Positions 26,345 to 36,008 of a stretch of 64,000 bases of DNA are shown one piece after another. The stretch spans positions 992,001 to 1,056,000 of the forward strand of contig NZ_LDOS01000002.1 in NCBI RefSeq assembly GCF_002077135.1, read 5' to 3'. The notes under the pieces were generated by a model. The model was not told the origin of the DNA, did not search any database, and saw nothing but the letters and a program-made list of their open reading frames with translations. The position numbers and the translations under genes are program-made. The stretch's first letter is position 1. Each line of letters starts with the position of its first letter. This DNA is from Metallibacterium scheffleri. GTDB taxonomy: Bacteria > Pseudomonadota > Gammaproteobacteria > Xanthomonadales > Rhodanobacteraceae.

Positions 26345-28567
26345 ATGCAAATGCAGAATATCATCATCGCAGATGATGTACAACAACATCATCAGCAAAT
26401 TATATCATCCGATGCCGCCGCGGCTCGGGTCGTTAGCGAGCTGCGCGACTATGCCGCGAGACACGCGGCGGCGGTATCGCCGGAACGCGCGGACGCTGGC
26501 GACGACGGCGAGGTCGGCGCGGCAGTACGCCGGGTGGCTGCGCTGGGTGCGGAGATCACAACCGGCGTCGGCAAAACCCGCGCGCTCGCTGAGTTGGGCG
26601 CGCAGGCGGAAGCGCTCGACATCGATTTACTCATACTCACGCGGACGCTCGAATTGCGCGACGACATCGACGCCGCGATCCGAGATGCCGGCGGCGAGGC
26701 GGCGCGGTACATCGCGCGACAGAGTGCCGACGCTGTGCAAGAGGCTCCCGAGCTGTCGCCGTGGCTTTGCCACCGTGCAGGCGAAGTCGAGCGCGCAGGC
26801 GAACGCAATCACCGGCCGGCAGTGTCTGTGTGCCGGGAATGCCCGCACGGTCGCATCGTCGATTACGCGGCGGGCGGCGCTCGCGCGGAACGCGCGGCGG
26901 CGTGGTTCAAGGCGAAGGATTTGCTGATACAACAATTCGTCGCCTCACCCTGCCACTTTCTGTATCAGGGCCTGCCGGCAGTGAAATCGGCGCGCGTCGT
27001 CGTAGCGCAGCAAGGCGCGATGAGCGATTCGCTCGCAATGCGCGTGCTACCCGATGGCAGCAAGCGGCAGCGGCTGGTCGTTGTGGACGAGGCCGTGCCG
27101 CTGGGCAAGCTGGTATCGGCGCGGGTCGGCGACATTGATCAATGGTTGGCGAACATCGCCGCGCTGCGCTCGCGCGGGGCGGAATATGTCCGCCGCTGGG
27201 CCGACGTGCCAAGCCGGGCGGACGAGTGTGCAGCCTGGGCGGGCATCATCGATTTGTGCGGCATCGCGGATGGAGTATTCCGCTGCGCGATCGCGGCAAT
27301 CGCGCAGCGGCAGTTGCCTGCGGCGGGCACGCTTGTCGCGCTACTCGCGCGTGCCAAACTGGCCGATCAAGTCGCCGCCGGCGTCGCACGCTGGGAGAGG
27401 ATCGCGTTGGATGCGTCGGGCGATGCATTGAGCTGGTCGATGCCGCTTCGCGCATTAGTGGCGCTGGCCGCGTCGCTGCGCGATGGCGTTGCGCGGGTGT
27501 CGGCGGCGGGCATCACTTTTTACGAGCCGGCGGTGGTGTTGGAGTGGGCGCGGAAACGTGGATCGACAATTTATCTCGATGCGACTCTGCCCGCGACGCT
27601 GCGCGCGATCATTGAGCGGCAGGGCGGCAACGTGGTGCGCGTGGTTGCGCATCAGCGCGTGCAAGTGTCGCGCATCGTTGGCCCGAGCTACGCGCGCGGG
27701 CTGGCCGGGCGCGAAGGATTTCCCGCCTACGCGCGGGCATGCTGGCGCGATTACTGTGCAGCAGCGGCACAGTCGAGCGGCGGAGCGTGGGCGCATCTAG
27801 TGCATCTTGCGCACGTGGTCCATGCCGGTGCCGACGCAATGGGCATCGACGTCGCGGCCGCGCGCGCGGCGGGGCAGACAAACTCTGAAATTGCAGCGCA
27901 GTGCGCAGCGCAATTTGCGACGCAAACCGGCGCTGCGATCGGCTGGTGGGGACGACACGAACGCGGGCACAACGACTGGTGCGGTCGGTCAGTTCGCATT
28001 TTTGGTTTGCCGTTGTTGGGCCTTGTGGCCGACGAGGCCAGCAGTGATGGTGCAGAGGGGTCGATGGTCGCCGAATGGGCGCTCGCGCGCGCGGCGGCGA
28101 TCACGGCGGGATGTGATGCAGCAGAATGGCCGGAAGCGGTCGGCGAGTTTGATGCTGTAAAAGGGCGACCGCCGCTGCCCGTGGATGCGCGCGTAAGGGC
28201 TTGGCTGATTGATCGCTACGCCGGTGATCTGATCCAGGCGATCGGCCGCGCCAGGGCGGCCAGAACGGCACATACGGTGCGAATAGAACTGTGGGGTGGC
28301 ATTGACGATCCAGCGATCGATCAGGCGCTGATGCGGCACGGGTTGGAGGTTGAATCGCGGTGGCCCAATGAAGTGCACAACACGGCACGCGGCAGGCCGG
28401 CGCTGGGAGGCGCCGAGGCGATCGCTGTTGCGATCGCGGCTGTGCAGGTTGATGGCGGTAGGGTCAGCGTGCGCGGCGTCCTGGCGGCGTTGCACGAGGC
28501 TGGACACGGCGCGCGGCGCGAAGCGGTGGTGACGGCGGTGCGCGCGGCCAACAGTGGCGGCCCGTGA
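26345..28567 (+). CDS. SF2 helicase-like ATPase with four-cysteine (Fe-S-type) insert
   Basis: 740-aa protein with helicase motifs: Walker A ITTGVGKTRA (residues 71-80), Walker B VVVDEAV (~246-251), a motif III-like YLDATLP, and motif VI DLIQAIGRARAAR. Cys142, Cys163, Cys166 and Cys203 lie between Walker A and Walker B. This is the same order and similar spacing as the 4Fe-4S cluster in XPD/DinG helicases (Cx20Cx2Cx36C here). It could unwind DNA for replication or processing of the excised element. The ATG at 26345 has GAGGGG upstream. It is the last gene of the coupled block and is followed by a 22-bp hairpin. DNA polarity and cofactor are not known. Confidence 0.72.
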   Translation: MQMQNIIIADDVQQHHQQIISSDAAAARVVSELRDYAARHAAAVSPERADAGDDGEVGAAVRRVAALGAEITTGVGKTRALAELGAQAEALDIDLLILTRTLELRDDIDAAIRDAGGEAARYIARQSADAVQEAPELSPWLCHRAGEVERAGERNHRPAVSVCRECPHGRIVDYAAGGARAERAAAWFKAKDLLIQQFVASPCHFLYQGLPAVKSARVVVAQQGAMSDSLAMRVLPDGSKRQRLVVVDEAVPLGKLVSARVGDIDQWLANIAALRSRGAEYVRRWADVPSRADECAAWAGIIDLCGIADGVFRCAIAAIAQRQLPAAGTLVALLARAKLADQVAAGVARWERIALDASGDALSWSMPLRALVALAASLRDGVARVSAAGITFYEPAVVLEWARKRGSTIYLDATLPATLRAIIERQGGNVVRVVAHQRVQVSRIVGPSYARGLAGREGFPAYARACWRDYCAAAAQSSGGAWAHLVHLAHVVHAGADAMGIDVAAARAAGQTNSEIAAQCAAQFATQTGAAIGWWGRHERGHNDWCGRSVRIFGLPLLGLVADEASSDGAEGSMVAEWALARAAAITAGCDAAEWPEAVGEFDAVKGRPPLPVDARVRAWLIDRYAGDLIQAIGRARAARTAHTVRIELWGGIDDPAIDQALMRHGLEVESRWPNEVHNTARGRPALGGAEAIAVAIAAVQVDGGRVSVRGVLAALHEAGHGARREAVVTAVRAANSGGP

Positions 28568-28584
28568 GGCCGGGCCGCTGGCCG

Positions 28585-28634
28585 GGGTGTTCCCAAAATA
28601 CTATATGGGTCTATATAGTATTTTGGGAACACCC
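28585..28634. repeat. 22-bp perfect inverted repeat after the helicase gene
   Basis: Arms 28585-28606 and 28613-28634 are exact complements around a 6-base loop. They contain the AT-rich core TACTATAT and GGGTGTTCCC at the outside. It may be a bidirectional terminator, a replication or transfer structure, or a protein-binding site. Confidence 0.7.
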
Positions 28635-29969
28635 GGATTCAGCCGACTACAGGGCATCAGAGCGGAGCGGAGCAACGGCGGCCTTGAGTCCAAAACTCGG
28701 CTGAATCCGAAACATGGCACGGCCATCAGCCCATGCTGGACCCAGCGCTAGAGCCAGAGCGGCCGGAAAGGGAAAGGTGGATGTGCGGCAGCATGCCGCG
28801 ACTTGTCGGACGCATCCGAAATGAACTTCGGCTCTTGCCCTTGCTCTGAGGCTGCACCCGCCGCCGCTTCGCCGTTGAACCGTGCCGGTACTGGGCTGCG
28901 ATCCGCAGCTTTGGGACTCAAGGCCCGCTGTTGCCGTTGCTCTGGCCTGCTCTGGACCCCGCCGCTCCGCCACGCCAGCCCGTTCCGCGCCGGTACTGGG
29001 CTAGGCAGATTCACCCCTCGCCAACCGCCGCTGGAAGCGGCCCCGAGCGCCAGCGAGGGGTGCCAGCTTGGAGCTGGCACCGGCGCCAGGACGACGCCGC
29101 TGTGCAGGATGCACGCCCGCCGCGGAGCGGCAGGGATTGGGCGGCTTGGCCGCCTTGCCCTTGCCCTTGCCCTTGCCCTTGGCCTTGTCTGCCTTGCCCC
29201 GGCTCTGCCCTGCCAGCCCGCCCGCCGGAGCCGGGTCGCTGCGATTATCTCAGAGGCCTTGCGACTGATTATAAAAGGCGCGGGAGAACATCACCGCCAG
29301 ACATAATGCAGAGCGCATTATATTCGGGCTGGCCTGATAATCACGGCGTTATGCGTAACAAAACAGGATAAAAGACATGTTCCCTACCTGAAAATGTCCT
29401 TTTCAGGATCGCCGGCACGCCGAGCCGCCGGGCCACCCGGCCACCTGCCGGGCGATCCGCCGGAGGTCTGGCCGGACGGTCGCACCGGCTGGCGCGGGCG
29501 CGAATCGTACCCCGCAATCAAGAGGCTGGACGCCTGCTGGACCCGCCCGCGCGGATCGGATCGGGTGGCACCGGTCGCTAGCTCTGGACCTCTCCCCGCC
29601 GGACGCAGCCACCGGGAGAGGTGCCCCGCTCTGGCCCCTGGCTGGCTGCCCCGGCCCTGCCTGGCCCCTTGTTGCGCGTCCAGGTGCCCCTGCGACTGCC
29701 CAGGGTCCCGCCGCGCCGGTACGGCGTGGTGGGGCGGGCAGAGCGCACTTGGGCCGCCCATTGCATGGGCTTAGGCCCGAGGAGCAGAGCGGGCGCACAC
29801 ACTACGCATCCCTGCGGGTGTGTGAAAGCCGCGCTGCGCCTTGCTCTCAGGCGCTACCGCGCCATTTTCGACTTTGCTACCAGACCTGCCCGCAAACCCG
29901 CGCCACGCCTAGCTCTCAGGCGCTATCAGCTCGCGTGGCGAGTACCCCTCGCGACCCTCTGGCCGTCTC

Positions 29970-29996
29970 GTAGCCCCTCTCGGGTGGAAGGGGCGC
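29970..29996 (+). promoter_or_regulatory. GTAGCCCCTC stem-loop motif, copy 1 (before mobC)
   Basis: Begins GTAGCCCCTCTCGGGTGG and folds by pairing CCCC with GGGG. Similar elements occur at 33082-33108 and 47182-47206, each 35-70 bases before a start codon. Confidence 0.5.
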
Positions 29997-30021
29997 ATTT
30001 CGCGCCCGCGGGAGAGTCACC

Positions 30022-30288
30022 ATGCGTCGTCGCCAAATCCATTTCCGCCTCGCCGAGGCGGAGTTCCGGCAGCTCAAATCCGAGGCCACAAAAGCGGGCC
30101 TGACGGTGCCGGTTTATGCCCGGCTGCGGTGCCTCGAAACCCTCGCGCTGGCCGACCGCCTGGCGGGCATCGAGCGGGCGCTAGCCGTCCTGCCAAACCT
30201 GCCCACAGGCCCAGCTATGGCCACCGCGTTCACGCGCCTGGCCGCCAAAATCGATCGCGCCGCGGGCGCGCAAGGCGGTGCCAAATGA
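30022..30288 (+). CDS. mobC: MobC-like relaxosome accessory protein
   Basis: 88-aa protein beginning RRRQIHFRLAEAEFRQLKSE, the ribbon-helix-helix-like N-terminus of MobC/TraJ-type accessory proteins, with AGLTVPVYARLRC as the next helix. These proteins help the relaxase open oriT. GGGAGA precedes the ATG. The stop overlaps the relaxase start by ATGA. Confidence 0.75.
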   Translation: MRRRQIHFRLAEAEFRQLKSEATKAGLTVPVYARLRCLETLALADRLAGIERALAVLPNLPTGPAMATAFTRLAAKIDRAAGAQGGAK

Positions 30289-33074
30289 TCTCGTTTTCCG
30301 CAATCTCGTCGGCCTCGGATGCTGCCGACTACTACGCCGATCTTGCCAAGGCGGCCGAATACTACGACGGTGCCGGCCGCGTGCCGTCGCGTTGGCTGGG
30401 CGCCGGCGCTGTGCTCCAAAATTTGCATGGCGAGGTTGGTCGCGATGCACTACGCGATCAACTCGCGGGAAAGGTCCGCGATGCCGACTGTAATGCGCGC
30501 CAGCTCGGCATTAACCGTGCTGGCGATTTTCAACACCGCGGCGGCTGGGATTTTGCGGTTAGTGCGCCTAAATCCGTCAGCATTGAATCGCTCGTGCATA
30601 GTAACGGCGCCGTGCAGGAGGCTCACCGCCGCGCCGTTTCGGCCGTCGTGGCGTACCTCGAGCGCTACGGCGCGGCAGCCCGAATCAACGGCCAGCACGT
30701 CGCCACGGGCAACCTCACGATTGCCGCCTACGACCACGTATCGAGTCGCAGCGGCGACCCGCAGCTCCATACCCATTTGCTCGTCGCCAACGTGACCCAC
30801 GACCACGGCGGCCGCGCCCGCAGCGTCTCAAACGAGCGGTTGCTCGAGCACCGCGCGGCCGCCGATGCCGTCTACCACGCGACCTTGTCCCGCGAACTCC
30901 AGGCGCTGGGCTATTCGGTCCGGCACGACCGCGCCGGCCACGTCGAAATCGCCAGTTACTCCCCGGAGCAGTTGGCCGATTTCAGCACCCGCAGCCGCGA
31001 AATCGAGGCGTCGCTAGCTGCCCGCGGCCAAACCCGCGAAAGCTCAAGCGCGGAGGCCCGCCAGGTCGCCGCGCTCGCAACGCGGGCGCCGAAAAATACC
31101 CCGGAAACCCGCGAAGCTCACGCCGCCCGCTGGCAGGCGCAGGCGCAGGCATTCGGCCTCACACCCGCCCACCGCGACCAGGCTGCGCCCACCCCGAGCG
31201 CCTGGGACGTAGCCCGGATCGCCCGCGACTCAGTGCGCGAGGCAGCGGAGCATCTGAATGAGCGCGAATCAGTCATGCGCCCGGCCGACATCAACCGCGA
31301 GGCTGCGCGCGCGAGCGCGGGTCGCTGCACGTGGACAGATATAGAGAGTGCCATGGCCGATGCGCTCGCGCGCGGTGAGCTGATCCGGGGCGAGGACGGT
31401 CGGATCACGACGCGCGACGCGCTGGCCGTGGAGAGCGAAACCGACGCAGGGCTTGAGTCAGGCCGCGGCGATCATCGCGAAGTGATGACCGGCTGCCAGT
31501 TCGATCAGGCGCTGGCGAAATTCGAGCGTTCGCGCGGGTTTGCGCTGTCCGACGAACAACGCGGCGCAGCGAGAATGATTCTCACCGGCGACGACCGCTA
31601 TCAGGGCGTGCAAGGTCTCGCCGGCACAGGCAAGACCACTTTGCTTGCGTTCGTTCGCGAAGCCGCGGAGAGCCAGGGTTGGCGCGTGATCGGGCACAGC
31701 TCGGGCGCGGAGCAAGCGGCAACGATGCAACGCGAGTCGGGCATACAGAGCACCACGACGGCGAGCTGGCTACTCGAATCCGAGCGCGACAGCACGGCGG
31801 CCGGCGATCAAAAAGTTCTGATCGTGATGGACGAGGCCGGTCAGGCCGGGTCCAGGCAGTTCCTGGCCGCGCTCTCAACCACCGAACGCGCCGGCGCGCG
31901 AATGATCGCGCTGGGCGATCACTACCAGCACCAGAGCGTCGAAGCCGGCCGAGCATTCGCGCGCGGCCAGGCACATATGCCCGTCGCCACGCTGGGCGCG
32001 GCCTCGATCCGTCGCCAACGTACCGACGAGGCTAAAGCTGCGGTCGCGCGAGTGCTCGCCGGCGACCACGCTTCCGCCGTGCGGGGTCTGCGCACAGTTG
32101 AGGTGCGTTCGGCGCAGACGTCACTACCCGCCGACGCCACACGAGAGCAGCGGCGTGAAGCTGCGCGCGCGGATAATCAACAGGTCATCGCGCGCCTTGC
32201 GCGCGACTTCACGGCGATGCCGCGCGAGCAGCGCGACAAGGCGTTGATTATCACCAGCACCAACGCCGACAGGGTGGCGATCAACGAGGCCGTGCGCGGC
32301 GGCCTGCACCTGCGCGGCGATCTCGGCGACGACGTGCAGGTGTCAACGTTGCGCAAGGCCGATCTGTCGGCGGTCGAGGCCAAACGCTCATCGAGCTACG
32401 AACCCGGCCAAATCGTGGAAGTGCGCTGCGACTATGCACGCGCCCAACTCGCGCGCGGTAGCCAATGGCAGGTCGTTGCGGCTCAGGGCGACCTGCTCCG
32501 CGTGCGCGACAACAGCGGCCGCGAACGCACCATCGACCCGGCAAAAATCCAGCTCCAGGCGTACACGCGCGAAGTGCGCGCGCTTGCGATCGGCGACCGC
32601 ATCCGTTGGATCGAGAATCATCGCGCAACCCACGCCGATCGCCCGTTGGACGACGGGTTGCGCGTGCGAAACGGCAGCGGCGCGACCGTCGTTGCCGTAT
32701 CCAGCGACGGCCAGCAAATCGACCTCCGAACCGATGCCGGCCAGCAAATCAAACTCGACACGGCCGAGGGCCAGAAACTGGACCACGCGTATGCGAGCAC
32801 GTCGTACAGCGCGCAGGGCGTGACGGTCGATGCGGTGAAGATTCATCACAACGTTGAGGCCGGCCGGCACGGCGACAGGGAGACGTATGTATCTCTCACC
32901 CGCGCGCGCGACGACCTCACTCTATATACCCAGGACATCGATCGCGCGGCCGCGCAATCCGGCGTGACGCTGGAGAAATCCGCCGCTCACGACGTCAGCG
33001 GCCCCGAGTGGTCGCCCGAGGACGCCCCAACCGACCGCGACCGCACGCGGGATCGAGGCGCGGGCTGGGGCTAA
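30285..33074 (+). CDS. MobF-family conjugative relaxase-helicase (TrwC/TraI type)
   Basis: 929-aa protein that nicks oriT and unwinds the transferred strand. The relaxase domain has two tyrosine pairs (Tyr16/17 and Tyr26/27) and the histidine triad His151, His162, His164 in DPQLHTHLLVANV, nearly the same positions as TrwC (Tyr18, Tyr26, His150, His161, His163). The helicase half has Walker A GLAGTGKTTLLAF (~444-456), LIVMDEAGQ, and the late motif YVSLTRARDDLTLYT. The start at 30285 overlaps mobC and leaves only 15 residues before the first tyrosine, as expected. It is shorter than F TraI, near the TrwC size (966 aa). Confidence 0.95.
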   Translation: MISFSAISSASDAADYYADLAKAAEYYDGAGRVPSRWLGAGAVLQNLHGEVGRDALRDQLAGKVRDADCNARQLGINRAGDFQHRGGWDFAVSAPKSVSIESLVHSNGAVQEAHRRAVSAVVAYLERYGAAARINGQHVATGNLTIAAYDHVSSRSGDPQLHTHLLVANVTHDHGGRARSVSNERLLEHRAAADAVYHATLSRELQALGYSVRHDRAGHVEIASYSPEQLADFSTRSREIEASLAARGQTRESSSAEARQVAALATRAPKNTPETREAHAARWQAQAQAFGLTPAHRDQAAPTPSAWDVARIARDSVREAAEHLNERESVMRPADINREAARASAGRCTWTDIESAMADALARGELIRGEDGRITTRDALAVESETDAGLESGRGDHREVMTGCQFDQALAKFERSRGFALSDEQRGAARMILTGDDRYQGVQGLAGTGKTTLLAFVREAAESQGWRVIGHSSGAEQAATMQRESGIQSTTTASWLLESERDSTAAGDQKVLIVMDEAGQAGSRQFLAALSTTERAGARMIALGDHYQHQSVEAGRAFARGQAHMPVATLGAASIRRQRTDEAKAAVARVLAGDHASAVRGLRTVEVRSAQTSLPADATREQRREAARADNQQVIARLARDFTAMPREQRDKALIITSTNADRVAINEAVRGGLHLRGDLGDDVQVSTLRKADLSAVEAKRSSSYEPGQIVEVRCDYARAQLARGSQWQVVAAQGDLLRVRDNSGRERTIDPAKIQLQAYTREVRALAIGDRIRWIENHRATHADRPLDDGLRVRNGSGATVVAVSSDGQQIDLRTDAGQQIKLDTAEGQKLDHAYASTSYSAQGVTVDAVKIHHNVEAGRHGDRETYVSLTRARDDLTLYTQDIDRAAAQSGVTLEKSAAHDVSGPEWSPEDAPTDRDRTRDRGAGWG

Positions 33075-33081
33075 TCGCCCG

Positions 33082-33108
33082 GTAGCCCCTCGCGGGTGAG
33101 AGGGCAGG
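33082..33108 (+). promoter_or_regulatory. GTAGCCCCTC stem-loop motif, copy 2 (before the 33119 gene)
   Basis: GTAGCCCCTCGCGGGTGAG followed by AGGG; CCTC can pair with GAGG. It is followed directly by the ribosome-binding site AGGAG. Confidence 0.5.
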
Positions 33109-33118
33109 AGAAATCGAC

Positions 33119-33547
33119 ATGAACTGGAACACGAACACCGCCGCGCGCTTCGCAAAATGGATCGACCCCGCGCGCGCGCGGATCAGCGCACGCCTGGGCC
33201 GCATTTTCGACCTCGCAGGCAACTACACACGGAGAAAGATCATGAAACTGAGCACGAACGGCCACCACAGCACGCACATCATCCGCTGGGTCGCGATCGT
33301 CGGCGGTGCCATCGTCGCGGTGTCCACGCTCCTCGACGCCATCACGCCCACACCCACACCCACACCAACCCCAGCGCCTGCGGCAATCGCCGCGCCTGCG
33401 CCAGCCCGTGCAGCCACAGCGCCAGCACCAGCCCGTGCCGCATCTGCCGTCGCTGTGGCTGCACGCGACGCCGGATATAGCGCTGTCGCGATTTCACTGG
33501 ACGGCGATGCCGTTCGCGTTGTCGGGGTGACGTATGAGCGCGCATAA
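33119..33547 (+). CDS. Small membrane protein with TP-repeat and Ala/Pro-rich tail
   Basis: 142-aa protein. One membrane segment (IIRWVAIVGGAIVAVSTLL, about residues 54-72) is followed by TPTPTPTPTPAP, an Ala/Pro-rich linker, and a short C-terminal domain (GYSAVAISLDGDAVRVVGV). AGGAG precedes the ATG at 33119; an internal ATG at 33242 is also possible. It overlaps the coupling-protein gene by 14 bases. Position suggests a transfer-associated membrane protein. Confidence 0.6.
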   Translation: MNWNTNTAARFAKWIDPARARISARLGRIFDLAGNYTRRKIMKLSTNGHHSTHIIRWVAIVGGAIVAVSTLLDAITPTPTPTPTPAPAAIAAPAPARAATAPAPARAASAVAVAARDAGYSAVAISLDGDAVRVVGVTYERA

Positions 33548-35414
33548 AATCCCGCATCTCACGGTCAGGGCCGAGGAAATAATCATCGGCGGTTTGCTCG
33601 GCATGCTCGCCGGCCTGGCGACCGTGAGCACACTCTGTATGTATGTCGCCGGCCCGTTTCTGTTCGCCACAGGCGCAGCGCGCGGCTGGTCCGCGCTGAT
33701 CCACTGGCCCGCCGACCCGGACCGATTCAAGCTCGCGCTGCATGCGCTGGCACTGCTCGCCCCGCTTGTCGGCGGCATCGCCGGCGGTTGGCTTTTCGCG
33801 CGCCAGCCATCCGAGCAACACCGCAGAGGGGCGCTGTTCTACCGCGATCCAGAAGCGGCGGCGCGTGCATTCGCGGCGCGCGAGGCCGGACGCACCAGGA
33901 ATGGCGGCAAGGGCGGCGCAACCGGAATCAGCATCGCGGGTGTGCCGATTTCCCGACGCACCGAGACCGAGCACACGCTGCTGCTGGGCGGGACGGGCGG
34001 CGGCAAATCGCTGGCGGTGATTTACCCCGCGCTCGATCAGGCGCTAGCGCGCGGCGACAGGGTCATCGCGCATGATCCAAAGGGCGACGTCACTGCCGCG
34101 CGGTTCGACGCAGCGAGCTGCGTGCTACTCGGTCCATGGGACGAACGCGCATCGACGTGGGATGCCGCGGCCGATTTTTTCGACGCCTCGCTGGTGGATG
34201 AATTCGCCTCGACAGTATGTGGGGCGGATAGCAAAACGGCAGGCAAGAACCTGAGCTTTCATCAGGGTGGTGCCTTGTTGTTGGGTGGATTGATCAAAGC
34301 GAACATGGCCGGCGGGGCGGCGTGGACCTGGGCGAGTTTGGCCGCAGAAATCAGCGCCACGCCGCGCGATCTGATCAAGCGTGCCGCGATCGGCGATGCG
34401 CTGGTGATACAGGCGCTACCGACCGTTTTCGCGAATCCGAATCCGAATGCGGAACTCGGCCAGGGCGAATTGTCGATGCTCTCCATTCTCGGCACATCGA
34501 GCCGCTTCATCCTCCAGCTCGCGGCCGTTCAGCGCGCACATCCGGGCGCGCGACTGTTCTCGTTGCGTCGCTGGATGCTGGGAGAATCTGATACAGAAAT
34601 CGCGCTGGTGTTGCTCAACAACAACATGCAATTCGAGAAAGTCTCGCGCGCGATTTTCGGGGCAATGCTCGCGGTGATTGCAGCGCTCGCGGCATCGTCG
34701 GCGCTGCCTGAAAAACCCGCCAGCGCGGAAGGCGCGACCTGGCTGATTTTAGACGAGGCCCGCCAACTCGGGCCGGCTGGACTCGAGGCCGTACAACGCA
34801 TCGCAGAGGTTGGCCGCTCACGCGGCATGAGAGTCATTCTCGGCCTCCAGGATGCCGATCAGCTCGCCGCCGAGGTTGGTCGCGAAGCGTCTGCGCCAAT
34901 GCTCAGCATGCAGGGTCTGCGCCTGTATCTGCGCTGCGCTCCACCAGCCGCAGAGCAAATCGCGCGGACGATTGGCGAACGCGAGATTCTGCGCATCCAA
35001 TCCACAGCGACCGCGGGTGCGGTGCAGGGCAAAACGTCCACGTATGACAGGCTGCCTGTGCTGATGCCGTCTGATCTGACGGGCCTCAATGCCACGCAAA
35101 TCGAGCCGGGTGTGCTGGCAATCGAACTCATCGCGCATGCCGGTGATGAGTTGTATCAGTTGGTCGCGCGCGTCGTGCTCTCCGCCTATAAGCCGCGCTG
35201 TCCGGCTGCCATCCCGAGCCTCGCATGGGGCCAGGGCACATTGCCTGCTGCACAGCCACAGGCCGCGCCTGACGTACAGCCTGCCGCGCAGGCGGAGCCG
35301 GAGCAGGAGCCGGACACGCAGCCGGAGACCGCTCACGACGACGACAACCCCGACAATTTCGGCAGCTTGTTTTTCAGGCCTGGCACTGGCCGCGACGGCC
35401 CAACATTGGAGTGA
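33534..35414 (+). CDS. Type IV coupling protein (TraD/TrwB/VirD4 family)
   Basis: 626-aa inner-membrane ATPase that brings the relaxase-DNA complex to a mating channel. Two N-terminal membrane segments (GGLLGMLAGLATVSTLCMYV and LALLAPLVGGIAGGWLF) precede the motor domain: Walker A LLGGTGGGKSLAVI, VIAHDPKGDVT, Walker B WLILDEARQLG, and SRGMRVILGLQDADQL. The C-terminal tail is acidic (EPEQEPDTQPETAHDDD), as is common in coupling proteins. No VirB4 or other mating-pore gene is found in the element, so a helper system would be needed. Confidence 0.92.
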   Translation: MSAHKIPHLTVRAEEIIIGGLLGMLAGLATVSTLCMYVAGPFLFATGAARGWSALIHWPADPDRFKLALHALALLAPLVGGIAGGWLFARQPSEQHRRGALFYRDPEAAARAFAAREAGRTRNGGKGGATGISIAGVPISRRTETEHTLLLGGTGGGKSLAVIYPALDQALARGDRVIAHDPKGDVTAARFDAASCVLLGPWDERASTWDAAADFFDASLVDEFASTVCGADSKTAGKNLSFHQGGALLLGGLIKANMAGGAAWTWASLAAEISATPRDLIKRAAIGDALVIQALPTVFANPNPNAELGQGELSMLSILGTSSRFILQLAAVQRAHPGARLFSLRRWMLGESDTEIALVLLNNNMQFEKVSRAIFGAMLAVIAALAASSALPEKPASAEGATWLILDEARQLGPAGLEAVQRIAEVGRSRGMRVILGLQDADQLAAEVGREASAPMLSMQGLRLYLRCAPPAAEQIARTIGEREILRIQSTATAGAVQGKTSTYDRLPVLMPSDLTGLNATQIEPGVLAIELIAHAGDELYQLVARVVLSAYKPRCPAAIPSLAWGQGTLPAAQPQAAPDVQPAAQAEPEQEPDTQPETAHDDDNPDNFGSLFFRPGTGRDGPTLE

Positions 35415-35418
35415 TGCA

Positions 35419-35994
35419 ATGTCATTTTTCGGTTTCGTTTGCGCGCTTGCTATTGCCCTCGCTGCCGCCTGGCTTTTCTACGCTGTCGCGCCCGTCGCGA
35501 TCGCGATCGCGCTGGCTGTTGCATTTTTCGCGATCGAACTCGCAGGCGGTTCCAACCGCGGCACGTCGATCCGCGCGGCCATGCGCGTTGATGCAATCCT
35601 GTTGGCTTGGCCTCTCGCGGCCGTGGCGCTCGAGTTCGCCGGTGTGCCCGATCGCGGCCTTCGCATCGCGATCGCCGCAGGCATTGCGGCCGCGTTCGCA
35701 GGCGTCGCTGCGGGGCGCGCGAGCGGCGAGGACGACGCACGCATGCGCCTGCTGATCGTCAGCGCGCTGATCGTTGGCTACGCCGTATTGCGCAACATCA
35801 CGCGGCCGACCCTCGACTCCTGCGCGATCGTCGCCGCATCGATCGCCGCGGCTGTGCCGCTGGCCGTGGTGGCCGGCGGCGGCTTGGTGCTGCCAGACCG
35901 GCACCGCGTCGCTGTTGGGTTTGCATCGGCGGCATGCGCGGGCGTGGGCGCGGCGCTGGGCGCCGGATTTTATCTGCATAGCCATTTTTTCTGA
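35419..35994 (+). CDS. Multi-pass membrane protein of unknown function
   Basis: 191-aa protein made almost entirely of alanine-rich hydrophobic helices (about six), for example FVCALAIALAAAWLFYAVAP, LLIVSALIVGYAVL and GFASAACAGVGAALGAGFYL. GGAG precedes the ATG at 35419. It follows the coupling protein by four bases. No family is recognised; entry exclusion or channel accessory roles are possible but not supported directly. Confidence 0.6.
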   Translation: MSFFGFVCALAIALAAAWLFYAVAPVAIAIALAVAFFAIELAGGSNRGTSIRAAMRVDAILLAWPLAAVALEFAGVPDRGLRIAIAAGIAAAFAGVAAGRASGEDDARMRLLIVSALIVGYAVLRNITRPTLDSCAIVAASIAAAVPLAVVAGGGLVLPDRHRVAVGFASAACAGVGAALGAGFYLHSHFF

Positions 35995-36008
35995 GCCAGG
36001 AGCAGACC

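Larger units (their letters stand above)
28568..30021. other. 1.45-kb repeat-rich non-coding region, candidate oriT
   Basis: No convincing gene on either strand. It contains the 22-bp hairpin at 28585-28634; a 13-bp inverted repeat CGGATTCAGCCGA (28634-28646 and 28697-28709); a 14-bp direct repeat GCCGGTACTGGGCT (28884-28897 and 28989-29002); a 10-bp inverted repeat (29012-29021 and 29053-29062); the hairpin GTGCCAGC/GCTGGCAC at 29060-29080; about five CCTTGC units at 29153-29182; and the direct repeat GCTCTCAGGCGCTA (29843-29856 and 29912-29925). Its position before mobC and the relaxase gene makes oriT likely, but the nic site is not identified. Confidence 0.55.

Noticed and set aside
28803-29306. 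Plus-strand frames across the repeat-rich region upstream of mobC, considered as genes.
   Set aside because: Low-complexity Ala/Pro/Leu-rich translations (LALALALGL type) produced by CCTTGC repeats, with no RBS or family similarity.
33354-33374. Short CCACAC tandem array, considered as a CRISPR or minisatellite.
   Set aside because: It lies in frame inside the 33119 gene and simply encodes TPTPTP residues; no spacers. No CRISPR array was found in the window.
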